The notes under the pieces are model-generated. The model made no database searches, was not told where the DNA came from, and saw nothing but the letters and a program-made list of their open reading frames with translations. Positions 1 through 9,590 of a stretch of DNA of 44,178 nt are shown here, piece by piece. Where the stretch lies: positions 1 to 44,178 of the forward strand of contig CAILVI010000011.1 of NCBI GenBank assembly GCA_903837595.1, written 5' to 3'. Position 1 is the stretch's first letter. Each line of letters starts with the position of its first letter. Origin of the DNA: an uncultured Thiodictyon sp. (GTDB taxonomy: Bacteria > Pseudomonadota > Gammaproteobacteria > Chromatiales > Chromatiaceae). Both the position numbers and the translations under genes were made by a program.

Positions 1-1480
1 CGAGCGTCAGGGCAGTCCCGACCGTCTGTTCGGCCGCGAATGTGTCTCCGGCGGCGCAGTCTTCCTTGGCACGCAGGTAAAGACCCTGCGCCTTCTGGAC
101 CAAGGCCTCGACAAACCACCCCTTCAAAGAAGCTTTTTGTAAATCAGCTCCGACGATCGCTATATCGAGGAATAGGCCGGCGTGCTTGACATAGTAGAGG
201 TCATATTCGAGCTTGCGCCGGGCGTCCTCGTCATCGGAACCATAGGGATACAGCAGTTGCGCCCAACCGGTAACCCCGGGTTTGACGCGATGACGCTCCG
301 TGTAGAATGGAATACTGGCGGAGAGTCGCTCGACAAACTCCGGGCGCTCAGGGCGGGGGCCAACCAGACTCATGTGACCCCGCAGGACATTGAAGATCTG
401 GGGGAGTTCGTCCAACCGCGTATTGCGCAAGAAAAGGCCCAAGCGGGTGATGCGAGTGTCGTTCTTGGTGGCCCAGCGTGCTACCCCGTCGGCCTCGGCA
501 TCGACCCGCATGCTCCGGAACTTGTGGACATGAAACAACCGGCCGTGCTGTCCGACTCTGACCTGGTGGTAGAGAATCGGCCCCCGGCCCCGCGACGCGA
601 TCAGGCTGGCAGCCGTGATCAACAGCATCAGTGGGCCCGCAACGACCAACATCGCCAGTGTCGCCGTCAGGTCAAACAGTCGCTTACTCAGCCTGGTCGC
701 CAGCCCCATACGAAACCCTTTGGACGAGAGAAAGATCCAGCTGGGATACAGCAGGTCGATCTTAATGATCTGGAGTTCCTTTTCAAAGAAGGCGAGCAAG
801 TCCAGGACCTCGAATCCGCCGAACTTGCAGTCGACCAACTCGGCTACCGGCAAGGTCCCGCGTTGATCGTCGACGGCCACCACCACCTCGTCGGCGCCAT
901 ACTGCTTGGCCAACTCCATGAGCGGCCGATTCGACCACAGCAATTTGTCCCCATCGACCAGGGAGCGAGTGTTGGGTAAGGGTACGTAGCCCACGACCGC
1001 GAAGCCCAAGGTATGGTCCCGCGCGACCCGCTCCGCGATGGTTTGGGCACGGCGACCGGCCCCCAGCACCAGGACGCGGCGGCGGCGCGACTCGACATTG
1101 ACCAGGCGCGTGAAGACGAGGCGCACCAAACCGATTCCGATGAAGGAGAAGACCAGGCTCAGACCGAGGATTCCGCGCGCCGTGAACGGCGCAGGAACAA
1201 CGAAAACCCCTACTGATAAAATAGTAACGCCGAGTAGGAAGACCAGGCCGAGCCGCACCGCGAAGGCGGCCTCGCCGACATGGGCATCGCGTTGATAAAG
1301 GCCCATGGCGACCATGGATGCACTCATGGTGATGGCGAAAAAGAGGCTGGTGATCAGCCAGTAGACGGGTGCCGGGGCGGCCGGCAAGGTCCGGCCAAAA
1401 TGCGTCCAGACGCCGAGTTGGGAGGCGAGGAAAAAGACGAACGCCTCAATGACTGCCAGATAGATATAAGTTTTCGACAC
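1..1480 (-). CDS. Exopolysaccharide polyprenyl glycosylphosphotransferase (EpsB/TIGR03013-like), C-terminus off the left edge
   Basis: An initiating sugar transferase that would load the first sugar phosphate onto undecaprenyl phosphate at the inner membrane. I read it from a GTG at 1480, preceded by a GGTGGA-type ribosome site. The first ~120 residues hold several hydrophobic segments, followed by a nucleotide-binding-like fold beginning RRRRVLVLGAGRR near residue 129. The catalytic bacterial-transferase domain starts near residue 264 (KRLFDLTATLAML) and carries the family motifs HKFRSM, RLDELPQIFNVLRG, MSLVGPRPE and VKPGVTGWAQ. After YDLYYVKHAGLFLDIAIV (ending about residue 443) the family normally has a short conserved tail. 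Here the frame instead stays open to the window edge with unrelated residues that include ADLQKASLKG. It is divergent from the nucleotide-sugar dehydrogenase, and the pair marks an exopolysaccharide locus. The family call is strong; the true C-terminus is unknown. Confidence 0.88.
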   Translation of the reverse strand, partial: MSKTYIYLAVIEAFVFFLASQLGVWTHFGRTLPAAPAPVYWLITSLFFAITMSASMVAMGLYQRDAHVGEAAFAVRLGLVFLLGVTILSVGVFVVPAPFTARGILGLSLVFSFIGIGLVRLVFTRLVNVESRRRRVLVLGAGRRAQTIAERVARDHTLGFAVVGYVPLPNTRSLVDGDKLLWSNRPLMELAKQYGADEVVVAVDDQRGTLPVAELVDCKFGGFEVLDLLAFFEKELQIIKIDLLYPSWIFLSSKGFRMGLATRLSKRLFDLTATLAMLVVAGPLMLLITAASLIASRGRGPILYHQVRVGQHGRLFHVHKFRSMRVDAEADGVARWATKNDTRITRLGLFLRNTRLDELPQIFNVLRGHMSLVGPRPERPEFVERLSASIPFYTERHRVKPGVTGWAQLLYPYGSDDEDARRKLEYDLYYVKHAGLFLDIAIVGADLQKASLKGWFVEALVQKAQGLYLRAKEDCAAGDTFAAEQTVGTALTL

Positions 1481-1635
1481 GTTCGTTCCACCGCTGATTG
1501 GCCGAGTGTGTATGCCGATAAGAGGCCGAATCCTAACATATGAGGGGCAGCGGCGGACGTGCGCGGTCGCACTGACCGCGGTACGCTGTTAATATAGACT
1601 GCCGGCGGATTGCCACCCTACTGAGTCCTTGGATC

Positions 1636-2934
1636 ATGACCCTGAATGTCTATCTGAATGCGCAACTGAACAACATCCGGGTCGGCGTGGTGGGGCTTGG
1701 CTATGTGGGGCTGCCACTGGCGGTGGAATTCGGCAAGCGTTATCCGACGGTCGGTTTTGATATCAATGATGCGCGTGTCGCCGAGCTGCTGGCGGGACGC
1801 GACAGTTCGCTCGAGGTCGCGCCGGACGACCTCCAAGGCACGACGCAACTGCGTTACACGCAGTCGGTGGGGGAGCTCGCCGAGTGCAACGTCTACATCG
1901 TCACTGTCCCCACCCCCATTGATGCGCACAAGTCACCTGACCTGCGACCGCTCGAGTCGGCCAGTCGGATGCTCGGTGGTGTGATCACGGCCGGCGATGT
2001 CGTGATCTATGAGTCGACGGTCTACCCCGGGGCCACCGAAGAGGTCTGTGTGCCGCTTATCGAGCAGGTTTCGGGGCTCAGGTACAACCAGGATTTCTAT
2101 GTCGGTTACAGCCCCGAACGTATCAACCCCGGGGATAAAGAACATCGCCTGACCACGATCAAGAAGGTCACCTCCGGCTCGACCCCGAAAACCGCCGCCT
2201 TCGTCGATGCACTCTATCGCTCGATCATTACCGCGGGCACCCATCTCGCCAGCAGCATCCGGGTGGCCGAGGCGGCCAAAGTCATCGAGAATACGCAGCG
2301 CGACGTCAACATCGCCCTCATCAACGAACTCGCGCTGATCTTCAATCGGCTCGGGCTCGACACCCAGGAGGTGTTGGAGGCGGCCGGCAGCAAATGGAAC
2401 TTCCTGCCCTTCCGGCCCGGACTGGTGGGTGGGCACTGCATCGGCGTCGACCCCTATTATCTGACCCATAAGGCCCAGGCGATCGGCTACCACCCGGAGA
2501 TCATCCTGGCGGGACGACGGCTCAACGACCGCATGGGCGCCTATGTGGCCAAGCAGGTCGTCAAGCTCATGATGCAGCGCAGCGGCCTGTCCACCAGCAC
2601 GCGGGTACTGGTATTGGGTCTCGCCTTCAAGGAGAACTGTCCGGACCTGCGCAACACGCGGGTCGTGGATATCGTCGCCGAGCTCAAGGAATATGGCATC
2701 GCCTGTGACGTTCATGACCCCTGGGTGAACCCGGACGAGGCCCGCCACGAATATGGGATCGCGCTCATCGACGAACCGCCCCCGGGGACCTATGACGCTG
2801 TGATCCTGGCGGTCGCGCACCGCCAGTTCAGCGAGTTAGGGGTCACGCGCATCCGCGGGTTCGGCAAACCCGATGCGGTGCTCTACGACGTCAAACAGTT
2901 GTTCCCCAAAGATCAGGTCGACGGACGCTTGTGA
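1636..2934 (+). CDS. UDP-N-acetylglucosamine/galactosamine 6-dehydrogenase (TviB/WbpO-type nucleotide sugar dehydrogenase)
   Basis: Cytosolic NAD-dependent enzyme that oxidises C6 of a UDP-hexosamine to the uronic acid, supplying exopolysaccharide or capsule precursors. The 432 residues match the usual family size. A Rossmann nucleotide-binding motif GLGYVG lies at residues 20-25, the family signature VTVPTPID follows, and the predicted catalytic cysteine is C268 in [11 protein letters not shown]. The C-terminal UDP-binding domain has the usual [16 protein letters not shown] stretch. The opening resembles TviB/WbpO ([20 protein letters not shown]) more than UDP-glucose dehydrogenase, but the substrate cannot be fixed from sequence alone. 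The epimerase gene follows after 22 bp, so the two are probably co-transcribed. Confidence 0.92.
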   Translation: MTLNVYLNAQLNNIRVGVVGLGYVGLPLAVEFGKRYPTVGFDINDARVAELLAGRDSSLEVAPDDLQGTTQLRYTQSVGELAECNVYIVTVPTPIDAHKSPDLRPLESASRMLGGVITAGDVVIYESTVYPGATEEVCVPLIEQVSGLRYNQDFYVGYSPERINPGDKEHRLTTIKKVTSGSTPKTAAFVDALYRSIITAGTHLASSIRVAEAAKVIENTQRDVNIALINELALIFNRLGLDTQEVLEAAGSKWNFLPFRPGLVGGHCIGVDPYYLTHKAQAIGYHPEIILAGRRLNDRMGAYVAKQVVKLMMQRSGLSTSTRVLVLGLAFKENCPDLRNTRVVDIVAELKEYGIACDVHDPWVNPDEARHEYGIALIDEPPPGTYDAVILAVAHRQFSELGVTRIRGFGKPDAVLYDVKQLFPKDQVDGRL

Positions 2935-2956
2935 GTCGACGCGAAGGAGAATCCCG

Positions 2957-3964
2957 ATGAAAGTATTAATCACCGGCAGCGCGGGTTTTATCGGCGCCAG
3001 CCTGGCGCGGCGGCTCCTGGAACGCGGCGATCAGGTCATCGGCGTCGACAACCTGAACGACTATTATGACGTCGCACTGAAAGAGGCGCGCCTGGCGCGG
3101 CTTCAGGGACATCCGGCGTTTGTCGACCTGCGGGTCGATATCGAGCATGGCGAGCGCCTGCGCGAGGTCTTCGAGACCTATCGGCCAGAGCGGGTAGTGA
3201 ATCTCGCCGCCCAGGCCGGGGTGCGCTATTCGATTGAGAACCCGATGGCCTATGTCGCTACCAACCTAGTCGGGTTCACGAATGTACTCGAAGGGTGTCG
3301 CCATACCGGCGTCGAGCATCTGGTGTATGCCTCGAGCAGTTCAGTCTATGGCGCCAATACCACCATGCCCTTCTCGGTCCACCACAACGTGGACCATCCG
3401 GTGAGCCTCTACGCCGCGAGTAAGAAGGCCAACGAACTGATGGCCCACACCTACAGCCATCTTTACGCCCTGCCGACCACGGGACTGCGGTTCTTCACCG
3501 TCTACGGCCCCTGGGGCCGGCCGGACATGGCACTCTTCAAGTTCACCCGGGCAATCATCGCCGGCGAACCCATTGATGTCTTCAATTATGGCAAACATCG
3601 CCGGGACTTCACCTACATCGACGATATCGTCGAGGGTGTGATCCGGGTATTAGACCGGGTCGCCCCGGGCAACCCCGAGTGGTCCAGCGCGCAACCGGAT
3701 CCGGCCAGTAGTCGCGCGCCCTACCGCCTCTACAATATCGGCAACAGCGCGCCGGTCGAGCTCATGGAGTACATCGCCGTACTCGAGCGCAGCCTCGGCC
3801 GGAAGGCACAATTGAACCTATTGCCCCTGCAACCGGGGGACGTGCCGGACACCTATGCGGACGTGAGCGATCTGGTCAGGGACACGGGCTATCAGCCAAA
3901 GACCTCGGTCGCTGACGGGGTGGGTCGCTTCGTCGCCTGGTATCGGGATTTCTACAAGGTATAA
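2957..3964 (+). CDS. UDP-glucuronate 4-epimerase-like NAD-dependent epimerase
   Basis: Extended short-chain dehydrogenase/reductase that inverts C4 of a UDP-uronic acid, most likely UDP-glucuronate to UDP-galacturonate, or the N-acetylated product of the preceding dehydrogenase. The open frame extends upstream to 2873, but I place the start at the ATG at 2957, which has an AAGGAGA ribosome site at 2944-2950 and gives a normal 335-residue protein. The glycine motif GSAGFIG is at residues 7-13, and the catalytic YxxxK is Y152/K156 in [10 protein letters not shown]. Family stretches [30 protein letters not shown] and [14 protein letters not shown] are present. It sits directly behind the dehydrogenase, so the two likely make an acidic sugar nucleotide for the polysaccharide started by the divergent sugar transferase. 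Confidence 0.92.
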   Translation: MKVLITGSAGFIGASLARRLLERGDQVIGVDNLNDYYDVALKEARLARLQGHPAFVDLRVDIEHGERLREVFETYRPERVVNLAAQAGVRYSIENPMAYVATNLVGFTNVLEGCRHTGVEHLVYASSSSVYGANTTMPFSVHHNVDHPVSLYAASKKANELMAHTYSHLYALPTTGLRFFTVYGPWGRPDMALFKFTRAIIAGEPIDVFNYGKHRRDFTYIDDIVEGVIRVLDRVAPGNPEWSSAQPDPASSRAPYRLYNIGNSAPVELMEYIAVLERSLGRKAQLNLLPLQPGDVPDTYADVSDLVRDTGYQPKTSVADGVGRFVAWYRDFYKV

Positions 3965-3998
3965 CGCTGGAAAGCGTGAGCAATTTCCGGATTTAGGA

Positions 3999-4943
3999 TT
4001 ATTTCCAAGGTGGAAGGGCAGTCCCCGTTGAAGTCCCCGCGCCCCCCTCCTCACCGATCAGGCCGAAGATGGTGTCCATGCGCACGAATAGCTCACGCAG
4101 TTGCAGGGCCATGAGTGCAAACTCGGCATCCAGCCGCGCCGCCGGATCGTCCTGGTCGTCGATCTCATCGAGCAGCGCATCGCCCACCTTCAGGCGTTTG
4201 AGCGACAGGTCGTCCGCCAGGACAAAGCTCAGCCGCTCGTCCCAGTCCAAGGCCAGTTTCACCACCTGCTTGCCGGCGCGCAGGTGGTTGAGGATCTCGT
4301 CACTGCTCAAATCCTGCCCCTTGCAGCGAATGACGCTCCCGCTATCCTCGGCGTCGCGCAATTCGCAGGCGTCCGCGGGGACGAAATCGGCGGGGGCGTC
4401 ACCGGCCAGCAACCAGGTGGTGAGGATGCCCGCGGGGGCCTGGCGCGGGGTGGCGGGCTTGGCCGGCAGGGTCTCGAGCGTGACGCGCAGCAGTGAGATA
4501 GCCTCCTCGGCCGTCTTCTCACTGGCCGCATCGACCACCAGCCAATTGGACTCGGTATCGATATAAAACAGGGTGCGCCGCGAGCGGGTGAAGGCGCGCG
4601 GGAGCATCTCGGTGACAATCTGCTCGCGCAGCGACCGGCGCTCGGAGCGGCCGACATCGCGCCCCTCGCTGGTCTCGATCTCCGCGATGCGCTCGTCCAC
4701 CGCCTCGGCCACGGCCGCGGACGGCAGCAGCCGCTCCTGCTTACGCATGCACAGCAGCAGGCAGCCGCCCACCCCATGGACCAAGCCTGACGTCTCATCC
4801 CCCAGCGGCGCCGACCAGCCGAGTGTGGCGACCTCCACCGGGCCGCAGGGACGGAACCGGCGGGTGCCCAGCGCCTCCTCCAGGTCAGCGGCAGGCAGGC
4901 CGAAGGGCGTCCCCAAGCGATACATCCTGGCGTTCTTGAACAT
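3999..4943 (-). CDS. rdgC: Recombination-associated protein RdgC
   Basis: RdgC is a ring-shaped DNA-binding dimer associated with the nucleoid that modulates RecA-dependent recombination. The 314-residue product fits the family (about 300) and begins with the typical MFKNARMYRLGTPFGL; QERLLPSAAVAEAVDERIAEIE and RSLREQIVTEMLPRAFTRSRRT also match. The ATG at 4943 follows a GAGGGAT ribosome site. It is convergent with the epimerase gene, which ends 35 bp away, so it is a separate transcription unit. Downstream of rdgC I see no clear terminator. Nothing looks abnormal. Confidence 0.93.
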   Translation of the reverse strand: MFKNARMYRLGTPFGLPAADLEEALGTRRFRPCGPVEVATLGWSAPLGDETSGLVHGVGGCLLLCMRKQERLLPSAAVAEAVDERIAEIETSEGRDVGRSERRSLREQIVTEMLPRAFTRSRRTLFYIDTESNWLVVDAASEKTAEEAISLLRVTLETLPAKPATPRQAPAGILTTWLLAGDAPADFVPADACELRDAEDSGSVIRCKGQDLSSDEILNHLRAGKQVVKLALDWDERLSFVLADDLSLKRLKVGDALLDEIDDQDDPAARLDAEFALMALQLRELFVRMDTIFGLIGEEGGAGTSTGTALPPWK

Positions 4944-5013
4944 CGAAAATCCCTCGGCTAAAAGGCTCGGGATTATCCTCGAGTGGTGCCGGGCGCGCTA
5001 TGGGTTTTCCGGA

Positions 5014-5285
5014 TCAGGCGCTCAGATCACGCACCGAGGCGGGCAGCCGATCCAGGCGCTGGCGCTCTCGGTCGTCGAACAGGCGGCGGGAGCCGAGCTA
5101 CGCCGCCGCCACCGACCCCAGGACAGTACCCGCGGAGATCACGAACATCATCTGGATCTGGTATTTGGCCGCCTCAATGGGTGGGCTGCTGCCAGGATTT
5201 GACCGGTCGTCATCCCCGGGCGGCTGAGCGGGGCTGCGGTGGCCATGGCGGTGCGGCTCGGTGTCAGGCCGGCCCGTAACGAGTC
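5014..5285 (-). pseudogene. Decayed 3' fragment of a FetB-type iron-export ABC permease gene
   Basis: This 457-bp gap between rdgC and the DUF349 gene holds a degraded coding remnant. Reading the minus strand, one frame gives RAGLTPSRTAMATAA...RPGMTTGQIL and the next gives SSPPIEAAKYQIQMMFVISA followed by GTVLGSVAAA. These match, in order, the conserved C-terminal part of FetB/UPF0014 permeases (LTPxxNAM, LPGMMTGQIL, SPIEAxKYQIxxMF, then YRRLF). A frameshift lies near 5185. A TAG at 5098-5100 interrupts the second frame, after which it continues in phase with LGSRRLFDDRERQRL to a TGA at 5014. The 5' two thirds of the gene and any FetA ATPase are missing. The rest of the gap holds no other gene that I can recognise. 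Confidence 0.65.
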
Positions 5286-5400
5286 GCAGCAGATTGTGGA
5301 ATACTTGCCCAGTTTCAGTGCGGCGCGGCCCATCAGCGGGACGCAACGCTGCGGTCGCTTGCGAGATCGAGCCGCACTGGGGTGCGGCGCCCCCAAGCGC

Positions 5401-8280
5401 TCAGGCCGCCTCGGACTCCTCCGCCTGGGCGCTCGGTCCTCCCCTCGCCAGCGCTTGCCGCACCAACTCCACCCGCGCCTCCAGGTCCGCATCCCGCGGC
5501 GCCGGGCCCAGCAGGTACCAGGTGCGCAGCAGGTCGGCGGCGCCGCGCAGGCTGTCGGCCTCGCCCTCGCTCATACGCTCGGCGAGCCGACCGACCTGGA
5601 GCCGCAGCCGCTCCGGGGCCAGGGCCGCGGGGGATTCCACCCCGGCGGCGACCTCCAACTCCAGACAGAGACGCTCGCGCCGCTCGGCGTTGGCCTGGCA
5701 TTGGTCGCGCAGCGCGACCCGTTGCGCCGGGTCGGCGGCGGCGGCCAGGGCAACGCGCCAACGCGCGGTCAGGGCCTCCTGCTGGCCGCGGTCCGGTAAT
5801 TCCGGCAGGTTGGCCCAGGTCTGTTCGGCGGTAGCCACATCGACCGGGGTCGCCGCCGGGTCCAGCAGGCCTTGCTCCAGGTCCCGGCACAGGGCCGCCC
5901 GGCGCAGCAGCAGGTCGAAGACCTCGCGCCCGGCAGTGTCTTCGAGCTCCTGGTGGCGCTGCCGCAGGCGTTCACGCGCCTCTTGCCAACGGCGGTTCAG
6001 GGCCGCGGTGGCGGCGCGCGGGAGCGGGAGCGATTCCTCATCGCGCCAACGCTGTTCGAGGTCGTGCAGTGCGGCGGCCAGCCGGCGCGGGTCGTCCTGC
6101 GCGGCGGCGCAGGCCAGGGCCTCGTCGCAGAGGGCCGCGCGGGCGGCCACGTTGGCGTCGGCCTCGCCGCGTTGTGCCTGGTGCTGGGCGGCGCGGCGCT
6201 CGAAGACCGCGTCGCAGGCGGCGCGAAAACTCTGCCAGAGGCGGTTCTCGTCGCGCTGGCGGGCCGCCACCGTGGTGCGCCACTGGCGCTGGAGGGCCTT
6301 GGTTTCCTCAATCGCCGCGTCCAGGTCCGGCCGCTCCGCGGCCGCGCGCACGCGCTCGATGAGCTCGCGCTTGAACGCCTGATTGCGCGCCCGCTCGACA
6401 TCCAGCCGGTGGTCGAGTGCGTCGGTTGCCTGACGGTACCTGCGCTCCAGCCGACGGCGCTCGCGCGGCTCGCAGTGACCGATCAGTGACCAGGCGTGCC
6501 GGACCTCGGTGCCCGCCCGCACCACCCGCTTCCAGTCCACCCGCTCCCAGTCGACCTGCGACAGAAAGTCCTCCAACTGCCGACACACCTGCTCGCGGGC
6601 GCTGCGGTTGGCCTCCTGTTCCTCCGCCTGGGCCGTAAGCCAAGGGCGGATCCGCTCGGCGACCGCCGCGGCCCCCTGGTGGAAGCGCTCCAAGAGTGCC
6701 TTGTTGACGGGGGAGCCGGCGCGGTCCACCTCGGCCCAGTCGGTCTTGAGTGCGTGGAGCCGCTCGGCGACCGCCGCCAACGGCAGGCCCTGTTCGCGCA
6801 GCGCCTCAATGGCCTCGCACAGGGCCTCGCGGTGCTGGTCCGCGCCCCAGCGACGCCAGTGCTGCAGGTCACGCACGCGCGGACCCAGCTCCCGCAGTCG
6901 GGCCTGGAGGTCCGCGGTCGCGCCCTTGGGCAGGCCGCTGGTCTGGATGAGGTCCAGGGCGGCCTGGAGGCTCTGAAGGATGGGGTCGGCCTTTTTCAGC
7001 TCCCCGGCCTCGATCAGGGCCTGCAGTGCGTCGATGCGGGCTGGGAGCTCTGCAAGGCGATGCTCGGCCTGGCGGTGCTGGTGCTTGAGGCGTGCCTCCA
7101 GGCGATCGGCCAGGTCGGTGAAGGCGGCCACCGCGGCGTCCCCGGTGAACCCTGCCGCCAGGGCGCGCCCCTGCGCAATCAGGGTGCGGGTCTGGGTCAG
7201 GTCCAGCGGTTTGGACAGCGCGAGTAACTGCTCGGCCTTGGCCGCCGCGTGGCCCAGCCGCTCGACCTGGCGAGTGCGCTCGGCCAGGGCCTGACCCGCG
7301 GCCGCGACGCTCTGCAGGTGCTGGTTGAAGCGCCGCTCCTGGTCGCGCTGTTCGGCGTCCGGCGCCGCACCCAGGGCGGCCCAGTCGGCCGTCAGCCGTG
7401 CCCCGACCTCCAGTTGTGCCGCTGCGTCGAGCGCGGCGAGCCCTGCTGCCTGCGCGATCAGCGCCTCGCGCCGGGCCGCCAGGGCGATGAGGGTCTCCTT
7501 GGTCGCCAGCTGGGCCGCGTTGGCGGCCTGATAGGCGTCGTGGGCGGCGATGAAGCAGGCGCGGGCGGCGGCATAGCGCACCTGCAATTCAGGCTGCGCC
7601 TGGGGCGCCGCCTCGGCCCACTGGCGGTCCAGATGCCCGAGCAGTGCGCGGTCCTGGGTCCACTGCTGGAGGTGTCCAAGGCGCTCGGCCCGCTCGCACA
7701 GGTCCGCGCACAGGGCGTTGATACGCTGGGGCGCCGCCTCCTGTTCGGCCTGTTGCCGCAGTTTCTCGCGCACCGCGCGGTACACCGCCTTGTCCTTCTT
7801 GCCGATCTGCCGGGCCACCTGCTCCAGACCCACCCGGTCATCGAGCCGCGCCACCGCCGCGCCCCGATTGGCCGCCGTCGGGTCATGCAGGGCACAGTCC
7901 ACCAGCACCGCGGGGTTGGCGACCCGCGCGATGGCGGCGCGGCGCAGCGGTGCGTCATGCCCTTCCCGCGCCAGGGACTCCACCACCCGAAGGTCCGCGA
8001 CCCCGGCGAACTCGGTGAGCCGCTCTTCCACGGTCAGGCCGGCCTGCTCAGTGCCCGCCAGCAGGTGGCGGTAACGGGTGGCGGCGAGCTCGCGCACACC
8101 CGCGTCACTGTCGCTGGTGAGGATGTCACGCAGTTGGGGGAGGCTCGCCAGGCGCCGGACCGCATCGCGCCTGACGTCGAGTGCGTTGTGTTCGCGCGCC
8201 AGTTCCGGGAGGTTTTCCGGCGGCGCCGGTTTCTTCCCCAGGACCTGGCGCGTCTTATTCAGTAAGCGATTGAATAGCAT
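5401..8280 (-). CDS. Long DUF349 domain protein
   Basis: A 959-residue, helix-rich, strongly charged protein dominated by alanine, arginine and glutamate with regularly spaced tryptophans (for example WRRTVAARQRDENRLW-type stretches), the pattern of DUF349 repeats. The N-terminal ~200 residues look like HEAT-like helical repeats (LASLPQLRDILTSDSDAGVR). No signal peptide, membrane segment or catalytic motif is seen, and the function of DUF349 is not established. A TTG at 8286 is possible, but the ATG at 8280 has a GAGGA ribosome site at the right distance. That site overlaps the stop of the upstream metallo-hydrolase gene (9 bp apart), so the two are translationally linked. The product ends in a low-complexity acidic tail (AQAEESEAA). 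Confidence 0.85.
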   Translation of the reverse strand: MLFNRLLNKTRQVLGKKPAPPENLPELAREHNALDVRRDAVRRLASLPQLRDILTSDSDAGVRELAATRYRHLLAGTEQAGLTVEERLTEFAGVADLRVVESLAREGHDAPLRRAAIARVANPAVLVDCALHDPTAANRGAAVARLDDRVGLEQVARQIGKKDKAVYRAVREKLRQQAEQEAAPQRINALCADLCERAERLGHLQQWTQDRALLGHLDRQWAEAAPQAQPELQVRYAAARACFIAAHDAYQAANAAQLATKETLIALAARREALIAQAAGLAALDAAAQLEVGARLTADWAALGAAPDAEQRDQERRFNQHLQSVAAAGQALAERTRQVERLGHAAAKAEQLLALSKPLDLTQTRTLIAQGRALAAGFTGDAAVAAFTDLADRLEARLKHQHRQAEHRLAELPARIDALQALIEAGELKKADPILQSLQAALDLIQTSGLPKGATADLQARLRELGPRVRDLQHWRRWGADQHREALCEAIEALREQGLPLAAVAERLHALKTDWAEVDRAGSPVNKALLERFHQGAAAVAERIRPWLTAQAEEQEANRSAREQVCRQLEDFLSQVDWERVDWKRVVRAGTEVRHAWSLIGHCEPRERRRLERRYRQATDALDHRLDVERARNQAFKRELIERVRAAAERPDLDAAIEETKALQRQWRTTVAARQRDENRLWQSFRAACDAVFERRAAQHQAQRGEADANVAARAALCDEALACAAAQDDPRRLAAALHDLEQRWRDEESLPLPRAATAALNRRWQEARERLRQRHQELEDTAGREVFDLLLRRAALCRDLEQGLLDPAATPVDVATAEQTWANLPELPDRGQQEALTARWRVALAAAADPAQRVALRDQCQANAERRERLCLELEVAAGVESPAALAPERLRLQVGRLAERMSEGEADSLRGAADLLRTWYLLGPAPRDADLEARVELVRQALARGGPSAQAEESEAA

Positions 8281-8289
8281 TTGCAATCC

Positions 8290-8940
8290 TCACAGGGGCG
8301 AGCGGGCGGCCGGCCTCACGAACGGATTGGTCCGGCGCTCCGTCCCAAAGGTCGACGTGGGCCCGTGGCCGGGGATGAACCGCACGTCATCCCCCAGGGG
8401 AAAGAGTCGTTCGGTAATCGATTCGATGAGCTGTTGGTGGTTTCCCCCCGGGAGATCGGTGCGCCCGATGGAGCCCTGGAAGAGCACGTCACCGATCTGG
8501 GCGAGCCGTCCCGCGGCATGGAAATACACCAGATGACCCGGGGAGTGCCCCGGACAGTGCAGGACCTCGAGGGTCGCCTCACCCACCGTGACGGTATCGC
8601 CCTGCGCTAACCAGTGATCGGGTTCGAAGCCGCGCAGTGGCGGCACGCCGAACATCGCACACTGCTGGTCCAGGGCCTCGATCAGGAAGGCGTCGTCCAG
8701 GTGGGGGCCCCAGACCGGAATGCCCAGGTGGTCGACCAGGTCGGCCGTGGCGCCGACATGGTCCAGGTGCCCGTGGGTCAGCAGGATGCGTTCGGGTTCG
8801 AGCTTCAGATCCTCGAGCAGGCGCAGGATGCGCGGCGCCTCCCCTCCGGGATCGATGACGACGGTGCGCCGGGTCGCCTCGCACCACAGCAGGGTGCAAT
8901 TCTGTTGGAAGAGGGTGACTGGAAGGGTACGGAAGTCCAT
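8290..8940 (-). CDS. MBL-fold metallo-hydrolase, GloC/YcbL-like
   Basis: A 216-residue metallo-beta-lactamase-fold hydrolase resembling type II glyoxalase GloC (YcbL), which hydrolyses thioesters such as S-lactoylglutathione in the cytosol. The metal motif HxHxDH appears as THGHLDHVG, with further ligands in HCPGHSPGHLVYF (histidine), IGDVLFQGSIGRTD (bridging aspartate) and FIPGHGPTSTFG (final histidine). The frame extends to 8982, but the ATG at 8940 opens the family-typical MDFRTLPVTLFQQNC and gives the expected size. It lies directly upstream of the DUF349 gene with 9 bp between them. The fold is certain; the natural substrate is inferred. Confidence 0.9.
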   Translation of the reverse strand: MDFRTLPVTLFQQNCTLLWCEATRRTVVIDPGGEAPRILRLLEDLKLEPERILLTHGHLDHVGATADLVDHLGIPVWGPHLDDAFLIEALDQQCAMFGVPPLRGFEPDHWLAQGDTVTVGEATLEVLHCPGHSPGHLVYFHAAGRLAQIGDVLFQGSIGRTDLPGGNHQQLIESITERLFPLGDDVRFIPGHGPTSTFGTERRTNPFVRPAARSPL

Positions 8941-9105
8941 GGCGGTCTCGCTGCTGTGCGGCGCGGGCGGGTTGGCTGCCATGGTTCCACCCCGGGGCCG
9001 GGATGTCCAGACGGCGCCGGGGCGGTCTTCAAGGTACTGTGGGTCCGCGCGGGACCCGAGATGGCCACCGCGGCGGCGGTCCCGGGTGTCCCCTGCGGCG
9101 GTGGG

Positions 9106-9342
9106 TCAGCCGTGCAGGATCCGGTAGAGGCGGTCCTTGAGGACCAGGCGCTCCTTCTTCAGCTCTTCGATGGTCTCGTCGGCCACCGGGATACCCAGCT
9201 CTTCGAGCTGACGAACGCGGGCATCCAGGTCGTCATAGTCGTTCATGAGACGGGCGAAGTCCGGGTTGGACGCGCGCAGGCCCTCGATTTTGCCTTCCAG
9301 CTCCGGAAACTCGTGCAGGAGGTTGTGGGGTTCGCCAAGCAT
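9106..9342 (-). CDS. YdcH-like small protein (DUF465)
   Basis: A 78-residue acidic, helical protein of the YdcH/DUF465 family, whose function is unknown. The sequence runs MLGEPHNLLHEFPELEGKI, then LRASNPDFARLMNDYDDLD, and ends with EELKKERLVLKDRLYRILHG, which closely follows the family. The open frame reaches 9492, but the ATG at 9342 has an AGAGGAAT ribosome site and yields the normal length. It probably forms a coiled coil. It lies between the Skp/OmpH gene and the GloC-like gene on the same strand, with gaps of about 250 and 165 bp, so co-transcription is uncertain. Confidence 0.88.
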   Translation of the reverse strand: MLGEPHNLLHEFPELEGKIEGLRASNPDFARLMNDYDDLDARVRQLEELGIPVADETIEELKKERLVLKDRLYRILHG

Positions 9343-9590
9343 GGGATGGATTCCTCTTCGTGTGTGTGCCGGCCGCGCGGCGCGGCGGTGAGTCGATGGA
9401 TGGTCTGGTCGTCGGGCCGGTTGCGGTCGCACCGGCCAGGGGGCGTGCCGCGGCCGTCGGGCTCCGTCCCCGCGTCGCGGAGGATCCGGCACCCGCTGGA
9501 CGTCTGGTACCGCGCTAGTTTAACCCCAGACCGAATAAGTGGAAATACCCTAAGTGACAGCGATTGCGGCGGGTGGTCCGCCGGCGGCGG

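Noticed and set aside
182-979. 265-codon plus-strand frame at the left end
   Set aside because: It is antisense to the polyprenyl sugar transferase, whose family motifs are unmistakable on the minus strand.
2873-2956. Upstream extension of the epimerase frame
   Set aside because: It overlaps the dehydrogenase gene and is not conserved in character; the ATG at 2957 has a strong ribosome site.
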